DNA of 64,000 bases from Sphingomonas sp. Leaf230 (GTDB lineage Bacteria > Pseudomonadota > Alphaproteobacteria > Sphingomonadales > Sphingomonadaceae): NCBI RefSeq assembly GCF_001421745.1, contig NZ_LMKW01000014.1, positions 1-64,000 on the forward strand, read 5' to 3'. Below, piece by piece: positions 1-8,745 of the stretch. A program made the translations under genes and the position numbers. Numbering within the stretch: position 1 is the first letter of the stretch; every line of letters begins with the position of its first letter. The notes below the pieces were generated by a model. That model was not told the DNA's origin, did no database searches, and was given only the letters and a program-made list of their open reading frames with translations.

Positions 1-262
1 CGATGCACGAGGTCAGGTCGACCCCGATCCAGGCATCGTACGTGAAGGGGCTGCAAATCTCATCTGCTGTCAAAATGCAGCCGCCGCGATACACCATCTA
101 CTGGGCCCTATGCGACGACGACCGGCTTGCTCAGCGCAGCAAGCTCCGAAAGCGCTCCGCGAGGCAAAGCACCGGCCCACCGCAATGGTACGTCAGGCGA
201 CGGCGCCCTGGCTCGCTTGCGCACCGAAATTGCCAGTAAAGCGCTCAGTTCGGCGTCTTATC
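1..262. other. left-edge gap with no confident gene
   Basis: This stretch lies downstream of the minus-strand TonB receptor gene. A minus-strand reading frame opens with ATG at 97 and runs off the left edge for 32 codons; it contains the phrase DAWIGVDLTSC. It follows a stop codon directly and has no clear ribosome binding site. The residues faintly recall the start of the nuclease domain of large terminases, but this is too short to name. The plus-strand frame from position 3 has no recognisable motif. Confidence 0.3.
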
Positions 263-2545
263 TCAAAATGCGACCTTGAACTGGCCGCCGATGATCCGCG
301 GTTCGTTGATCATGCCCGTCAGGTTGTTGAAGTCGATCGCGCTGATGCTGCGATACTGGTTGGTGATGTTGCGGACGAACGCGCCGACCTCATACCCCTG
401 GGGCGATTTATAGCCGACCTTGAGCCCGCCCTCGAGCGAAGACTTGCCGGTGAACTCGACCGCTTCGTACAGGAAGAAGTTGATACGGCTGCGATAGACC
501 CAGTCGGTGTACGCGTAGACCTCGCCCCCGTTCGCGAGCGGGATGCCGTAGCGCGCCGTCCAGTTGGCGATCCAGCGCGGCGCCTGGGGAAGATCGTTAC
601 CGTCGATCACCGCGAACCCGTTCACGATCGGATCCAGCACGGTGCAGGTCGCGCATACCCCGACGCCGATGCCCCGGTCGCGGATCTCGGTGAAGTTGTA
701 GCTGCCACTCGCGGTCAATGTCAGCTCGGGAAACGGACGCGCCTCAAATTCGCCCTCGACGCCGTAGCCGATCGCCTTGTTCGCACTGATCAGGCGTGCC
801 GAATTGCTGCTGCCGCCGACCGCGGTGATCTGCAGATCCTTGGTGCTGTACCAATAGGCGTCGAGCGAGAAGTTCACCTTCCGGTCGAGCAGCGTGCCCT
901 TGAAACCGCTCTCGCCCGAGAAGGTCGTCTGCTTCGGCGCGGTGCTCTGGACGCTGCCAAAGGTCACGCGGTCCTGGATCGCGGGGCCCTGATAGCCCGT
1001 CGCGAGCCGCGAATAGACGTTGATCGCGGGCGTCAGTTCGTAGGTGGCACTCGCATCCCAAGTGACGTTCGAACCGCGGACGACCGCGCGCGCGGGCAGC
1101 GTATCGCTGATCCCGGTGCCGGGGATCGGCGCGGTGACGAGGTCGTTGCGATAGTCGTGCGAATAGCGAACGCCCGCGCGCAACGTCAGCAGGTCGACGG
1201 GCTTGGCCTCGATCGAGGCGAACGCACCGTAATTCTCGTTGCGGTTGTCGTGGTAGATATCCTGATCGAGGTCGGTCGCGCGCGATCCGGTACCGCCGAA
1301 CGCATAGTCGTACTGGTGATAGCGCAGCGTCTGGTGGAAATAATACAGCCCGCCCTGCAGGCGGATGCCGTTCATGTCCTCGCTCGCATACCGGAGTTCC
1401 TGGCTGAACTCCTTGGGCTTGGTCAGGCCGCCGGTGTTCGACGGGAACAGTCCGACGCCGATCGCGCCGATCGTGCCGCCGAGGAACGTGTAGTTGTTGC
1501 CGCCGTCGACATCGCCCGTGCTCTCGACCTTGGCCTGCTCGTAGCCGGTAACCGAATAGAAGGTGCCGATGCCATCGAGGTGATAGTCGAGCCGCAGGTT
1601 CGTGCCCCACTGCGTCAGGCTCTGGCTGGTGTAACCGTCGAGCGTGACGTGCTTGGGGTCGAACCCGGTGTTGAAGTCGTTGGTGCCCGGCTTGAACAGC
1701 CCGGCGCGGAAGATGCGTGGCGAGCCGGTGAGGTCGCGGACATGGACGTTCAGCAAGGCGTTGAAGTCGCTGCTGGTATAGCCGAGCTGGAAGCGGCCGG
1801 CGACGTCGCGATAGCCTTCGAGCTTGCGATCCGCATTGCCCGTCGTGGAGTCGTTCTTAACCCAATCGTCGCGCGACTGGATGATGCCCGACGCGCGGAA
1901 CGCGAAGCCGTTGCCGATCGGCAGGTTCAGTGCCGCCTCGCCGTTGATCGTGTTGTAGGTCGCCCAGGATCCGGTCGCATAGCCCGAGACCTTGTCCGGG
2001 TTCGGCTTGGCAGAATCGATCTTCACGACGCCGGCCGGCGTGTTGCGCCCGAACAGAGTGCCCTGCGGACCGCGCAGCACTTCGACGCTTTGCAGATCGA
2101 AGACCGGGAACGACTTCAACATCGGGTTCTCGAGCGCGACGTCGTCATACACCACCGACACCGGCTGCGCGGCATTGGGATCGAAATCGGTATTGCCGAG
2201 ACCGCGGATGTAGAAGCGCGGGAAGGTGCGACCGAACGACGACTCGACCTGGAGGCTCGGCGTGCGGCCGGCAAGGAACCGGATGTCGAGGCCGCTCGAA
2301 TTGAGCACGTCGAGCTTCTCGCCGCTGATCGCGGTGACCGCGAGCGGCACGTCTTTCGACGATTCCCGGCGGCGGGTCGCGGTGACGACGATCTCACCGA
2401 CGCCTTGGTCGCTCGCCGGATCGCTCACGGCTTGTGCAGCCGGCACTTGTTCCTGTGCGATAGCGGGCACGGCGAAAACGAGCAGCGGCGCGCTGGCGGC
2501 GAGCAGGCGGGCGATGGCAGACGTACGAACGGGCAAGCGAATCAT
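263..2545 (-). CDS. TonB-dependent receptor
   Basis: This is a 760-residue outer-membrane receptor of the FecA/CirA type, taking up a bound ligand with energy from TonB-ExbBD. Residues 1-31 form a signal peptide ending at AIA-Q. A TonB box-like segment, EIVVTATRR, lies at residues 51-59, followed by the plug domain and a long beta-barrel. The chain ends in Phe (FKVAF), the usual signature for Bam recognition. It is the third gene of a minus-strand run after an acid phosphatase and a PhoD phosphatase, separated from phoD by 195 bp that contain a Pho-box-like array. Context suggests a ligand linked to phosphorus, for instance a phosphoester, but sequence alone does not fix the substrate. Family assignment is secure. 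Confidence 0.95.
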   Translation of the reverse strand: MIRLPVRTSAIARLLAASAPLLVFAVPAIAQEQVPAAQAVSDPASDQGVGEIVVTATRRRESSKDVPLAVTAISGEKLDVLNSSGLDIRFLAGRTPSLQVESSFGRTFPRFYIRGLGNTDFDPNAAQPVSVVYDDVALENPMLKSFPVFDLQSVEVLRGPQGTLFGRNTPAGVVKIDSAKPNPDKVSGYATGSWATYNTINGEAALNLPIGNGFAFRASGIIQSRDDWVKNDSTTGNADRKLEGYRDVAGRFQLGYTSSDFNALLNVHVRDLTGSPRIFRAGLFKPGTNDFNTGFDPKHVTLDGYTSQSLTQWGTNLRLDYHLDGIGTFYSVTGYEQAKVESTGDVDGGNNYTFLGGTIGAIGVGLFPSNTGGLTKPKEFSQELRYASEDMNGIRLQGGLYYFHQTLRYHQYDYAFGGTGSRATDLDQDIYHDNRNENYGAFASIEAKPVDLLTLRAGVRYSHDYRNDLVTAPIPGTGISDTLPARAVVRGSNVTWDASATYELTPAINVYSRLATGYQGPAIQDRVTFGSVQSTAPKQTTFSGESGFKGTLLDRKVNFSLDAYWYSTKDLQITAVGGSSNSARLISANKAIGYGVEGEFEARPFPELTLTASGSYNFTEIRDRGIGVGVCATCTVLDPIVNGFAVIDGNDLPQAPRWIANWTARYGIPLANGGEVYAYTDWVYRSRINFFLYEAVEFTGKSSLEGGLKVGYKSPQGYEVGAFVRNITNQYRSISAIDFNNLTGMINEPRIIGGQFKVAF

Positions 2546-2604
2546 GGATGGTCCCCCCTTGGGTTTCGAACATCCTCCTGCGTCGATCCGTGTGACCCGG
2601 ATCC

Positions 2605-2631
2605 GTCACCGACCGGTAACACCGCTGTAAC
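2605..2631 (-). promoter_or_regulatory. candidate Pho box upstream of the TonB receptor
   Basis: Read on the minus strand, the pentamers GTTAC, GTTAC and GTGAC occur at 2631-2627, 2620-2616 and 2609-2605, exactly 11 bp apart. PhoB binds heptamers in tandem with an 11-bp period (CTGTCAT plus four bases), so both the period and the GT-A core fit. The first two bases of each heptamer fit poorly. The array lies 60-86 bp upstream of the receptor start. Confidence 0.45.
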
Positions 2632-2740
2632 GCGCGGCAATAGGCGGGATTAAGCCCGATGCGTTTTTGCCGGACACCGCGACATCTTTGCCCCAGTCGG
2701 CGCCGCGGACCGAAGTTCAGGTTATCCTATCGAGGTGCGC

Positions 2741-4312
2741 TCAGCTCATCGTCAGCGCAGCACGGCCGTGCTCGACGATCGCCGTACCGGACGTCTTGAT
2801 CACGCCGTCGGGCCGCGTGACCGTATCGACGGTGCGGAACTCGGTTTTCCACTGCTCGGCATTCACATCGCACAGCAGATATCCGCGCCGGTCGTTGGTC
2901 CAGGCGAGGAACGGGTTGCGGGCGCGGATACGGTCTTCGCCAACCCGGCGATCCGCGCCGTCGCCGCCTGAGGTGATCGACGTGCCGACGAACTCGACCG
3001 CGACGGCATCCCCCTGGCCGCCTTCGGTACGCAGCACGCCTGCATAATTCTGATGCTCGTCGCCGGTCAGCACGACCGTGTTGCCGAGCCCTTCGACCAT
3101 CTTCAGCACGCGTTCGCGCGGCGCGTCGTAGCCGCCCCAGCTGTCCATGTTGCGGATCGGTGCGGGTTCGTCGCCGGTCCGCCGGTCGAGCGGCATCATC
3201 ATCACCTGTTGCGCCAGCGCGTTCCAGCGGGCCTTCTTCTGCTTCAGGGCGGTGCCGAGCCACGCCTCCTGGGTCCGTCCCATCACCTGGGCGGCGGGGT
3301 CGGCCCAGCCGGCACAGCGGGTCTTGAAGCCGTCGTCGCACGGCTGATCGGTCCGGAACTGCCGCGTGTCGAGCAGATGCAGGTTGAGCAGATTGCCGAT
3401 CGTCGCCCGGCGATAGATCTGCATGCCGGCGGGGCCCGGAAAGGCCGAGCGGCGCAGCGGCATATGCTCGTAATAGGCCTGGAACGCGGCGGCCCGGCGC
3501 AGCGCGAACACTTCGGGCGGGTCCTTCTCCTGGTCGATCTCGCCGACCCAGTTGTTCTCGATCTCGTGATCGTCGAACGTCACGAACCATGCGGCTGCGG
3601 CATGCGCGGTCTGCAAGTCGGGGTCGGTCTTGTACTGGGCGTAGCGGCGGCGATAATCGGCGAGGTCGAACAACTTTTGCCCGGCATGCTCGCGGACGAA
3701 GGTACGCGGCTTGCCGTCATAGCCGACCGGCATCGGCGCGCTCCGGCCCTCGTAGATATAGTCGCCATAGTGGAAGACGAACGCCGGCTCTTCCGTCGCG
3801 AGGTGGCGATAGGCGGTGTAGAGCCCGTCTTCGTAGTTCTGGCAGCCGGCGACCGCGAAACGCAGCCGGTCGAGCGACGCGCCGGCGATCGGCAGGGTGC
3901 GCGCGCATCCCGTGGTCGAACGCTCGCTGCCGACCGTGAAACGGTACCAATAAGGGCGATCCGGCTGCAGTCCGGCAACCTCGACATGGACCGAGTGCGC
4001 GAGTTCGGGACGCGCCAGCGCTTTGCCGCCGGCCACCGGGGTCGCAAAGCGCGGATCGGTCGCAACCTGCCACTCCACCTCGACCGGCTGCATCGGCATG
4101 CCGCCATGCTCGGCCAGCGGATCGGGGGCGAGCCGGGTCCAGATGACGAAGCCGTCCGCAGCCGGATCGCCCGCCGCGATACCGAGGCGAAACGGGTAGG
4201 CGGCAAAGAGTTGCTGCGCGCGCAGGATCGCGGGGGCGCCGATCATGGCGGCAGTGGCACCGATCATGGTGCGGCGATTGAGCAGCAGGCGCGAGCCGGT
4301 CGTGTCGGTCAT
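2741..4312 (-). CDS. phoD: alkaline phosphatase D family protein
   Basis: This is a 523-residue PhoD-type phosphomonoesterase/phosphodiesterase, expected in the periplasm. The N-terminus has a twin-arginine signal (NRRTMIG, residues 12-18) and a hydrophobic stretch ending near residue 32. A PhoD_N domain follows, then the metallophosphatase domain with the family's metal-site blocks AGCQNYEDG, FHYGDYIYEG, TFDDHEIENNW and LTGDEHQNY. Members use iron and calcium ions to hydrolyse phosphate esters. The gene starts 10 bp after the acid phosphatase stop, so the two are very probably cotranscribed. Together with the receptor downstream they form a phosphate-acquisition set. Confidence 0.95.
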   Translation of the reverse strand: MTDTTGSRLLLNRRTMIGATAAMIGAPAILRAQQLFAAYPFRLGIAAGDPAADGFVIWTRLAPDPLAEHGGMPMQPVEVEWQVATDPRFATPVAGGKALARPELAHSVHVEVAGLQPDRPYWYRFTVGSERSTTGCARTLPIAGASLDRLRFAVAGCQNYEDGLYTAYRHLATEEPAFVFHYGDYIYEGRSAPMPVGYDGKPRTFVREHAGQKLFDLADYRRRYAQYKTDPDLQTAHAAAAWFVTFDDHEIENNWVGEIDQEKDPPEVFALRRAAAFQAYYEHMPLRRSAFPGPAGMQIYRRATIGNLLNLHLLDTRQFRTDQPCDDGFKTRCAGWADPAAQVMGRTQEAWLGTALKQKKARWNALAQQVMMMPLDRRTGDEPAPIRNMDSWGGYDAPRERVLKMVEGLGNTVVLTGDEHQNYAGVLRTEGGQGDAVAVEFVGTSITSGGDGADRRVGEDRIRARNPFLAWTNDRRGYLLCDVNAEQWKTEFRTVDTVTRPDGVIKTSGTAIVEHGRAALTMS

Positions 4313-4322
4313 GAGTGTCTCG

Positions 4323-5123
4323 TCAGTAGAGGGGCTGGGCGACGAGTGCCGCTTCGCGTGTGCACTGGGCGGTATCGGGTTTTGCTGCGGCGCCGGACTG
4401 TCGGAGCGCCGCGATCTCCTGTCCGGCTGCGGCGAGATCGGCGGTGAAGGCCGGGTCGCCCTGCATCGCGGTCAGCGTCGACGACGCCGACAGTCGCCCC
4501 GCATCGACCGCGCTGGCATTGTGGACGCCGCACACGATCCGGCTTTCGCCGTACGCCCGACCGCGCGCGAGAAGCGCGGTTGCACGATCGGGCGCGATTT
4601 GCGCGAGCACCGTCGCCATCGTCCAGCCGGCGGTCGTATGGCCCGACGGATAATCATAGCTGTCCGCAACTTCGGCCGCGGGCTGGCAGATCGGTCCGCG
4701 GTCGATCAGGAACGGCCGCTGCCGCTTGTAGAAGGTCTTGGCGATGCCGGTCTGGCGCCCAGTGTCGAACATGGCGCGCCGCAGCAGCGCGGCGGTCCGC
4801 GGCGCATTTTCAGGCGTCATCGCGATCCCCATGGCGCAACTGAAGTCGTGAAACAGGTCGGCGGGCGCGGACTTCACGTCGCTGGTGGCCATCGCCCAGC
4901 GCGGACTGCCTTGCAAAGCCCGCGTCGCCTTGAAAATCGCGCGGTCGGCGAGACCGCGAGGATCGGTCGACTTCGGCGCAGGCGGCAGGACGGCCAGCAC
5001 ATCGAACGCGTCCGGCCTGAGATATCCCACCGGCGCATCGGCGAGGATTGGCGCCTGCTGTGCACCGGCGACCGCACCGAGGCTTGCAAGCGTGACGGCG
5101 AGGATAAGCGGCAAACGGGTCAT
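4323..5123 (-). CDS. class A acid phosphatase (PAP2 superfamily)
   Basis: This is a 266-residue exported phosphatase with a signal peptide at residues 1-21 (AGA-QQ). All three PAP2 catalytic blocks are visible: KRQRPF, YPSGHT and SRIVCGVHNASAVDAGR. The second and third supply the catalytic histidines. Class A non-specific acid phosphatases release phosphate from a range of monoesters in the periplasm. It is the first gene of the run leading through phoD to the TonB receptor. The 84-bp upstream gap holds CTGACAT and TCGTCAC separated by two 11-bp turns, a weaker Pho-box-like pattern. Family assignment is firm; substrate range cannot be read. Confidence 0.93.
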   Translation of the reverse strand: MTRLPLILAVTLASLGAVAGAQQAPILADAPVGYLRPDAFDVLAVLPPAPKSTDPRGLADRAIFKATRALQGSPRWAMATSDVKSAPADLFHDFSCAMGIAMTPENAPRTAALLRRAMFDTGRQTGIAKTFYKRQRPFLIDRGPICQPAAEVADSYDYPSGHTTAGWTMATVLAQIAPDRATALLARGRAYGESRIVCGVHNASAVDAGRLSASSTLTAMQGDPAFTADLAAAGQEIAALRQSGAAAKPDTAQCTREAALVAQPLY

Positions 5124-5207
5124 GCGGTCGGCATCCTGATGGCTTGGATCATGGGAGACGTGAGAAGGCGCCCACCGATCGCGTGACGATGATGGGCCGC
5201 GAATATG

Positions 5208-5849
5208 TCAGCCACGTTGCATCGCCCGCTCCCACAGCGCAGCGGTCTCCTCTGGCGGCGGACCGTCGATCACGAGCAGCAACCGCTCCTCGCCAGTGCC
5301 CGCGATCGGCGGCGAACGGTGGACGATCGCCTGTTGGCCGGCGAGGATACGGCCCTTGAACAGGCCGACCGCACCGAGAGCGAGCGATCGCTGTGTCTCG
5401 ACAGCCGGCGCATCGGCGGTCTCTACCGATCGTTTGATCCACTGCGTCCCCGACCCGCGATAGGTGCAGATCAGCCGGACGGACACGTAATCCGCATGCC
5501 AGCGTTTGCAGGCGTTGCCCACCACGCACTCCAGCCGGATCACGACGTGCGACAGGTTCATGATCGCCGCGAAGGACTGAGCCAGCGCGGCCATGTCCGC
5601 GGCGATGTCCGCATGCCAGGCGGCGGGCGGCTGCTGCGCGAACGCATCGATCAGTGCGGCATGCGCGCGATCGACCGGTGCCGTCATCTGGATCGTGCCG
5701 AAACCGTCCAGCGATCCGACCGAGGGCATCGAAGGACGCTCCCAGATCGCGAGATTCACGTCGGGATCGAGGATCGCAGCGAAAGCCTCGACGGTCCGCG
5801 CGCGGTGAACGTGCGATCGGACTGGCGCGAGTATCGTTGCGCTGTTCAT
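5208..5849 (-). CDS. DUF1826 family protein
   Basis: This 213-residue protein is chosen to start at MNSATILAP because that ATG overlaps the stop of the upstream GTPase gene by one base (TGATG), which implies translational coupling. The longer upstream frame is only the antisense reading of that GTPase. The sequence matches the DUF1826 family, which lacks a known activity. Conserved-looking polar features include CVVGNACKRWHADYVSVRL in the middle and HRSPP near the C-terminus. There is no signal peptide or membrane segment. Coupling to a COG0523 GTPase suggests a role in zinc allocation or in replacing a zinc-dependent function under zinc limitation; this is inference from context. Confidence 0.8.
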   Translation of the reverse strand: MNSATILAPVRSHVHRARTVEAFAAILDPDVNLAIWERPSMPSVGSLDGFGTIQMTAPVDRAHAALIDAFAQQPPAAWHADIAADMAALAQSFAAIMNLSHVVIRLECVVGNACKRWHADYVSVRLICTYRGSGTQWIKRSVETADAPAVETQRSLALGAVGLFKGRILAGQQAIVHRSPPIAGTGEERLLLVIDGPPPEETAALWERAMQRG

Positions 5850-7066
5850 CACGCCATCTCCCGCACGCCCCAGGCGGGGAACGGATCGGGCAACCCCTCC
5901 CACAGCCGAGGCGTGAACGCGGCGGCGGGCACGAGGCACGCATCGAGGCGACGCCTGATCTCGGCCTCGTCCATGTCGATGCCGATGAAGACCAGTTCCT
6001 GCCGTCGGTCGCCCCAGATCGGCGACCATTTCGCCGCCATCATCCGGTCCCACGCGTCGCCGCTCGGGCGCTTCGTTTCCGGTACGCACGCCCACCAGCG
6101 GCCCAGCGCCTCCGTCACCGACTGCGCTCCGGCCTGCGCGAGTTCGCCGCACCAGTCTGGACGGGTCGCCAGCCAGAAATGCCCCTTGGCGCGGACCACA
6201 CCCGGCCAGCCGCCGCGTGCAAAGGCGTTGAACTTGACCGGGTCAAATGGCGCGCGAGCGCGGTAGACGAAGCTTTCGACGCCGTATTCCTCGCTCTCGG
6301 GACGATGATCGGCATGACCGTAGAGTTCCTTGGCCCAGAGCGGGTGCAGTTCCGCCTTCTCGTCGTCGAACAGTCCGGTCTCGATCACCGAGTCGAGCGG
6401 TACGTGTCCGTGGCGTGCCTCGACGATGCGCGCATCGGCGTTGAGCGACGCCACCAGCTTGCGGACGGTCGCCAGTTGCGCGGCGTCGACGAGATCGGCC
6501 TTGGTGATGACGATCACGTCCGCGAACTCGATCTGCTCGACGAGCAGCCCGACCAAGCTGCGGCGATCGTCGTCGCCGAGCGCCTCGCCTCGATCGGCGA
6601 GGAAGTCGGTGCTGGCATAGTCGCGCAGCAAATTGGCGGCGTCGACCACCGTCACCATCGTGTCGAGCCGCGCGACATCCGACAGGCTGTCGCCCTGCTC
6701 GTCCTCGAACGAGAAGGTCGCGGCGACCGGCAGCGGCTCGGAGATGCCGGTGCTTTCGATCACCAGGCAGTCGAACCGCCCGGCATCGGCCAGCGCGCGC
6801 ACCTCGACCAGCAGATCCTCGCGCAGCGTGCAGCAGATGCAGCCATTGGTCATCTCGACCAGCGTGTCCTCGCCGCGCGACAAGGCCGTATCGCCGCTGC
6901 GTACCAGGTCGGCGTCGATGTTCACCTCCGACATGTCGTTGACGATCACCGCCACGCGCCGGCCTTCCCGGTTGGCGAGGATGTGATTGAGGAGCGTCGT
7001 CTTTCCGGCACCCAGGAACCCGGACAGGACCGTCACGGGTAACAGCGGCTTTGCATCTTGCACCAT
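5849..7066 (-). CDS. COG0523/CobW family metal-chaperone GTPase
   Basis: This 405-residue P-loop GTPase belongs to the G3E family (ZigA/YeiR/CobW-like). Walker A is GFLGAGKTT (residues 16-24), the diagnostic CxCC metal site is CICC at 76-79, and the base-recognition motif is ITKADL. The C-terminal CobW_C domain contains the WPGVVRAKGHFWLATRP block. Such proteins deliver zinc to client enzymes and are often under Zur control. It is the first gene of a two-gene operon with DUF1826, transcribed away from a MerC-like gene; the 62-bp gap holds an AT-rich inverted repeat. Zinc is the most likely metal; cobalt or another metal cannot be excluded. Confidence 0.93.
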   Translation of the reverse strand: MVQDAKPLLPVTVLSGFLGAGKTTLLNHILANREGRRVAVIVNDMSEVNIDADLVRSGDTALSRGEDTLVEMTNGCICCTLREDLLVEVRALADAGRFDCLVIESTGISEPLPVAATFSFEDEQGDSLSDVARLDTMVTVVDAANLLRDYASTDFLADRGEALGDDDRRSLVGLLVEQIEFADVIVITKADLVDAAQLATVRKLVASLNADARIVEARHGHVPLDSVIETGLFDDEKAELHPLWAKELYGHADHRPESEEYGVESFVYRARAPFDPVKFNAFARGGWPGVVRAKGHFWLATRPDWCGELAQAGAQSVTEALGRWWACVPETKRPSGDAWDRMMAAKWSPIWGDRRQELVFIGIDMDEAEIRRRLDACLVPAAAFTPRLWEGLPDPFPAWGVREMA

Positions 7067-7077
7067 CGACCAACCTC

Positions 7078-7098
7078 ATACGCTATGATATGATGTAT
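7078..7098. promoter_or_regulatory. candidate metal-regulator operator in divergent promoter
   Basis: The gap between the GTPase gene and the MerC-like gene contains the dyad ATAC-N13-GTAT with further matched AT pairs inside, in an otherwise GC-rich genome. The site sits 12 bp from the GTPase start and 30 bp from the MerC-like start, so one protein bound here could control both. Zur is the obvious candidate because COG0523 genes are commonly Zur targets; a match to a specific Zur consensus was not established. Confidence 0.4.
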
Positions 7099-7128
7099 CA
7101 TTACTATGGTGATGGTGGTTGTGGCAAG

Positions 7129-7545
7129 ATGAGAACGATGCGGACGTACGGAATGGATTGGCTCGATCGTGCAGCCATGGCGGGATCGGCGGCGTGCATG
7201 GTTCACTGCCTCGCGTTGCCGCTCCTGTTGGCAGCACTACCGGCCGTGTCCGCGTTCATCGTCATACCCGAGAGCTTCCACCGCTGGGTGCTGTTGTTCG
7301 CGGCACCGATGGCGGTGATCGCACTGGTCGGCGGACGCGCGCGTCACGCGGCGTCGTGGCCGCTGTTCCTTGGCGGCGTCGGGTTGGGTCTGATGACGAT
7401 AGGAGCCTTCGCACTGCGGGAAGGCGGCGTCGAAATTGCCGTCACGGTGACTGGCGGCATCCTCGTAGCGCTCGCGCATGTGACCAATCTGCGGTTGCGG
7501 CATAGCTGCGGCGACCCGGATCCAATACCCGGCATACCGAGATGA
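7129..7545 (+). CDS. MerC-domain inner-membrane protein
   Basis: This 138-residue protein has about four membrane helices and the MerC-type entry CMVHCLALPLL, with a CxxxC pair at the start of the first helix. A further Cys lies in the C-terminal tail (RHSCGD). MerC proteins bind or move divalent metal; standalone chromosomal members without mer genes are poorly characterised. The chosen start, ATG 7129, leaves 62 bp to the divergent GTPase gene; an internal ATG at 7153 (MDWLDRAAM) is a good alternative. Earlier ATGs would place the start over the GTPase start region. Pairing with a COG0523 GTPase suggests zinc or a similar metal rather than mercury. Confidence 0.8.
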   Translation: MRTMRTYGMDWLDRAAMAGSAACMVHCLALPLLLAALPAVSAFIVIPESFHRWVLLFAAPMAVIALVGGRARHAASWPLFLGGVGLGLMTIGAFALREGGVEIAVTVTGGILVALAHVTNLRLRHSCGDPDPIPGIPR

Positions 7546-7673
7546 AGATTACAGGCCGTAGTTCGTGAACACCGATAGTGGCGGCAGTGTCGCAATCTCG
7601 ATCGGCTTCTCCAGCCCGCACCGATCGACATGTTTCAGGCGGGGAAGGGCGCTTCAACAGCGGCAGGTAGGTC

Positions 7674-8618
7674 TCAGTGACCTCCTTCAGCGGCAATTGA
7701 TCCGGTTCGACCAACGAGCGACGCGAGCCGATGCCCGGATAGCCAAGCGGCTTCGATCCGGGGGCCGAGGAGCCAGTCGCCGCATGCGCCCAGTTGGATG
7801 TCCGGGTTCCAGAACGCACCGCGGTCCAGTGCGTTGGTCTTTGCATACCGCCAGCGATGGGCGCTGGTCGCGATGATGGCAGGCGACACGACGCCGATGT
7901 GCTCGGCGAAGGCTGCGAGCAATGCCTGTTCAACCATGTCCGGCGTATCTTCGAGATGCGCGCGCGACCAGTCGGCACTGGCCTGAAGTACCCACGCCTC
8001 CGGTCCGGTCCGCCCGGGCTTGGCCGAGTTGCGGACGGCGGACCCGATCGCTCCCAAATTCGTCACCCGGTCGTATTCGAGCGGCACCGGACCATCGAAC
8101 GCCGCCATGACGGTCCAACACGGATCGGACACCGCGGAGCGGGCCGCATCGGCGAGCGCATTGTCATGCGCCGCGATCAGGGGCGCGACCTGTTCTGCAG
8201 GTACCGCGACGATCGCCGCATCGAACCGTTCGTCGCCGATCCGCCAGTCGCCGTCATGCGAGACGCTGTCGATCGCCGTGTTCCATCGAACATCCAGGTC
8301 GCTCGCCATCGCGCGGACCGGCGCGTTCATCGCTGGCGTCCCGACCCAGGCATCGGGCCCCGCAGGCGACCAGCGCGCGACGTGGCCCGCCTGCGCCCAG
8401 CGATCGACCTGCGCGACGAAGGCGGGATCGCGCGCCGTGAGATATTGCGCGCCGCGATCGAACGCAGCCTCGCCCAGCGGCGTGTCGATCCGGCGCGTCG
8501 ACATCCTGCCGCCGGGCCCGCGACCCTTGTCGAACAGGACCGGGTGATGACCCTGGTCGCGTAGTGCATGCGCACAAGACAGGCCCGCCATTCCCGCGCC
8601 GATGATCCCAATCCGCAT
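7674..8618 (-). CDS. NAD(P)/FAD-dependent oxidoreductase (renalase-like)
   Basis: This is a 314-residue flavoprotein. The start MRIGIIGAG is chosen because it places the dinucleotide-binding GxGxxG (GIIGAGMAGLS) at the N-terminus; a longer upstream frame is not conserved in character. The second FAD motif is GRGPGGRMSTRR near residue 40, typical of amine-oxidase/renalase-type enzymes. The C-terminal FAD contact is ACGDWLLGPRIEAAWLSG. Such enzymes oxidise amines or dihydronicotinamides; the substrate here is unknown. It is a single gene with a 128-bp gap on each side, between the MerC-like gene and an aldo/keto reductase. Confidence 0.85.
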   Translation of the reverse strand: MRIGIIGAGMAGLSCAHALRDQGHHPVLFDKGRGPGGRMSTRRIDTPLGEAAFDRGAQYLTARDPAFVAQVDRWAQAGHVARWSPAGPDAWVGTPAMNAPVRAMASDLDVRWNTAIDSVSHDGDWRIGDERFDAAIVAVPAEQVAPLIAAHDNALADAARSAVSDPCWTVMAAFDGPVPLEYDRVTNLGAIGSAVRNSAKPGRTGPEAWVLQASADWSRAHLEDTPDMVEQALLAAFAEHIGVVSPAIIATSAHRWRYAKTNALDRGAFWNPDIQLGACGDWLLGPRIEAAWLSGHRLASLVGRTGSIAAEGGH

Positions 8619-8745
8619 GATACCCCCGTGCCGGCGCGCAACATCCAAGCGTGCAGCGGACCGGACATCCTCAAACGCGAAGATTGTCGATTGGAGCCGG
8701 ACGGGCGCAGATTTCGTCCCAGGTTGCCGGCTCCAGGATGAAGCT

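Noticed and set aside
3..239. 78-codon plus-strand frame at the left edge
   Set aside because: No motif, no ribosome binding site and shadow-like composition.
110..2653. Long plus-strand frame opposite the TonB receptor
   Set aside because: It has no motifs and is rich in Arg/Ala/Asp, the usual antisense shadow of a high-GC gene; the minus strand has a complete receptor.
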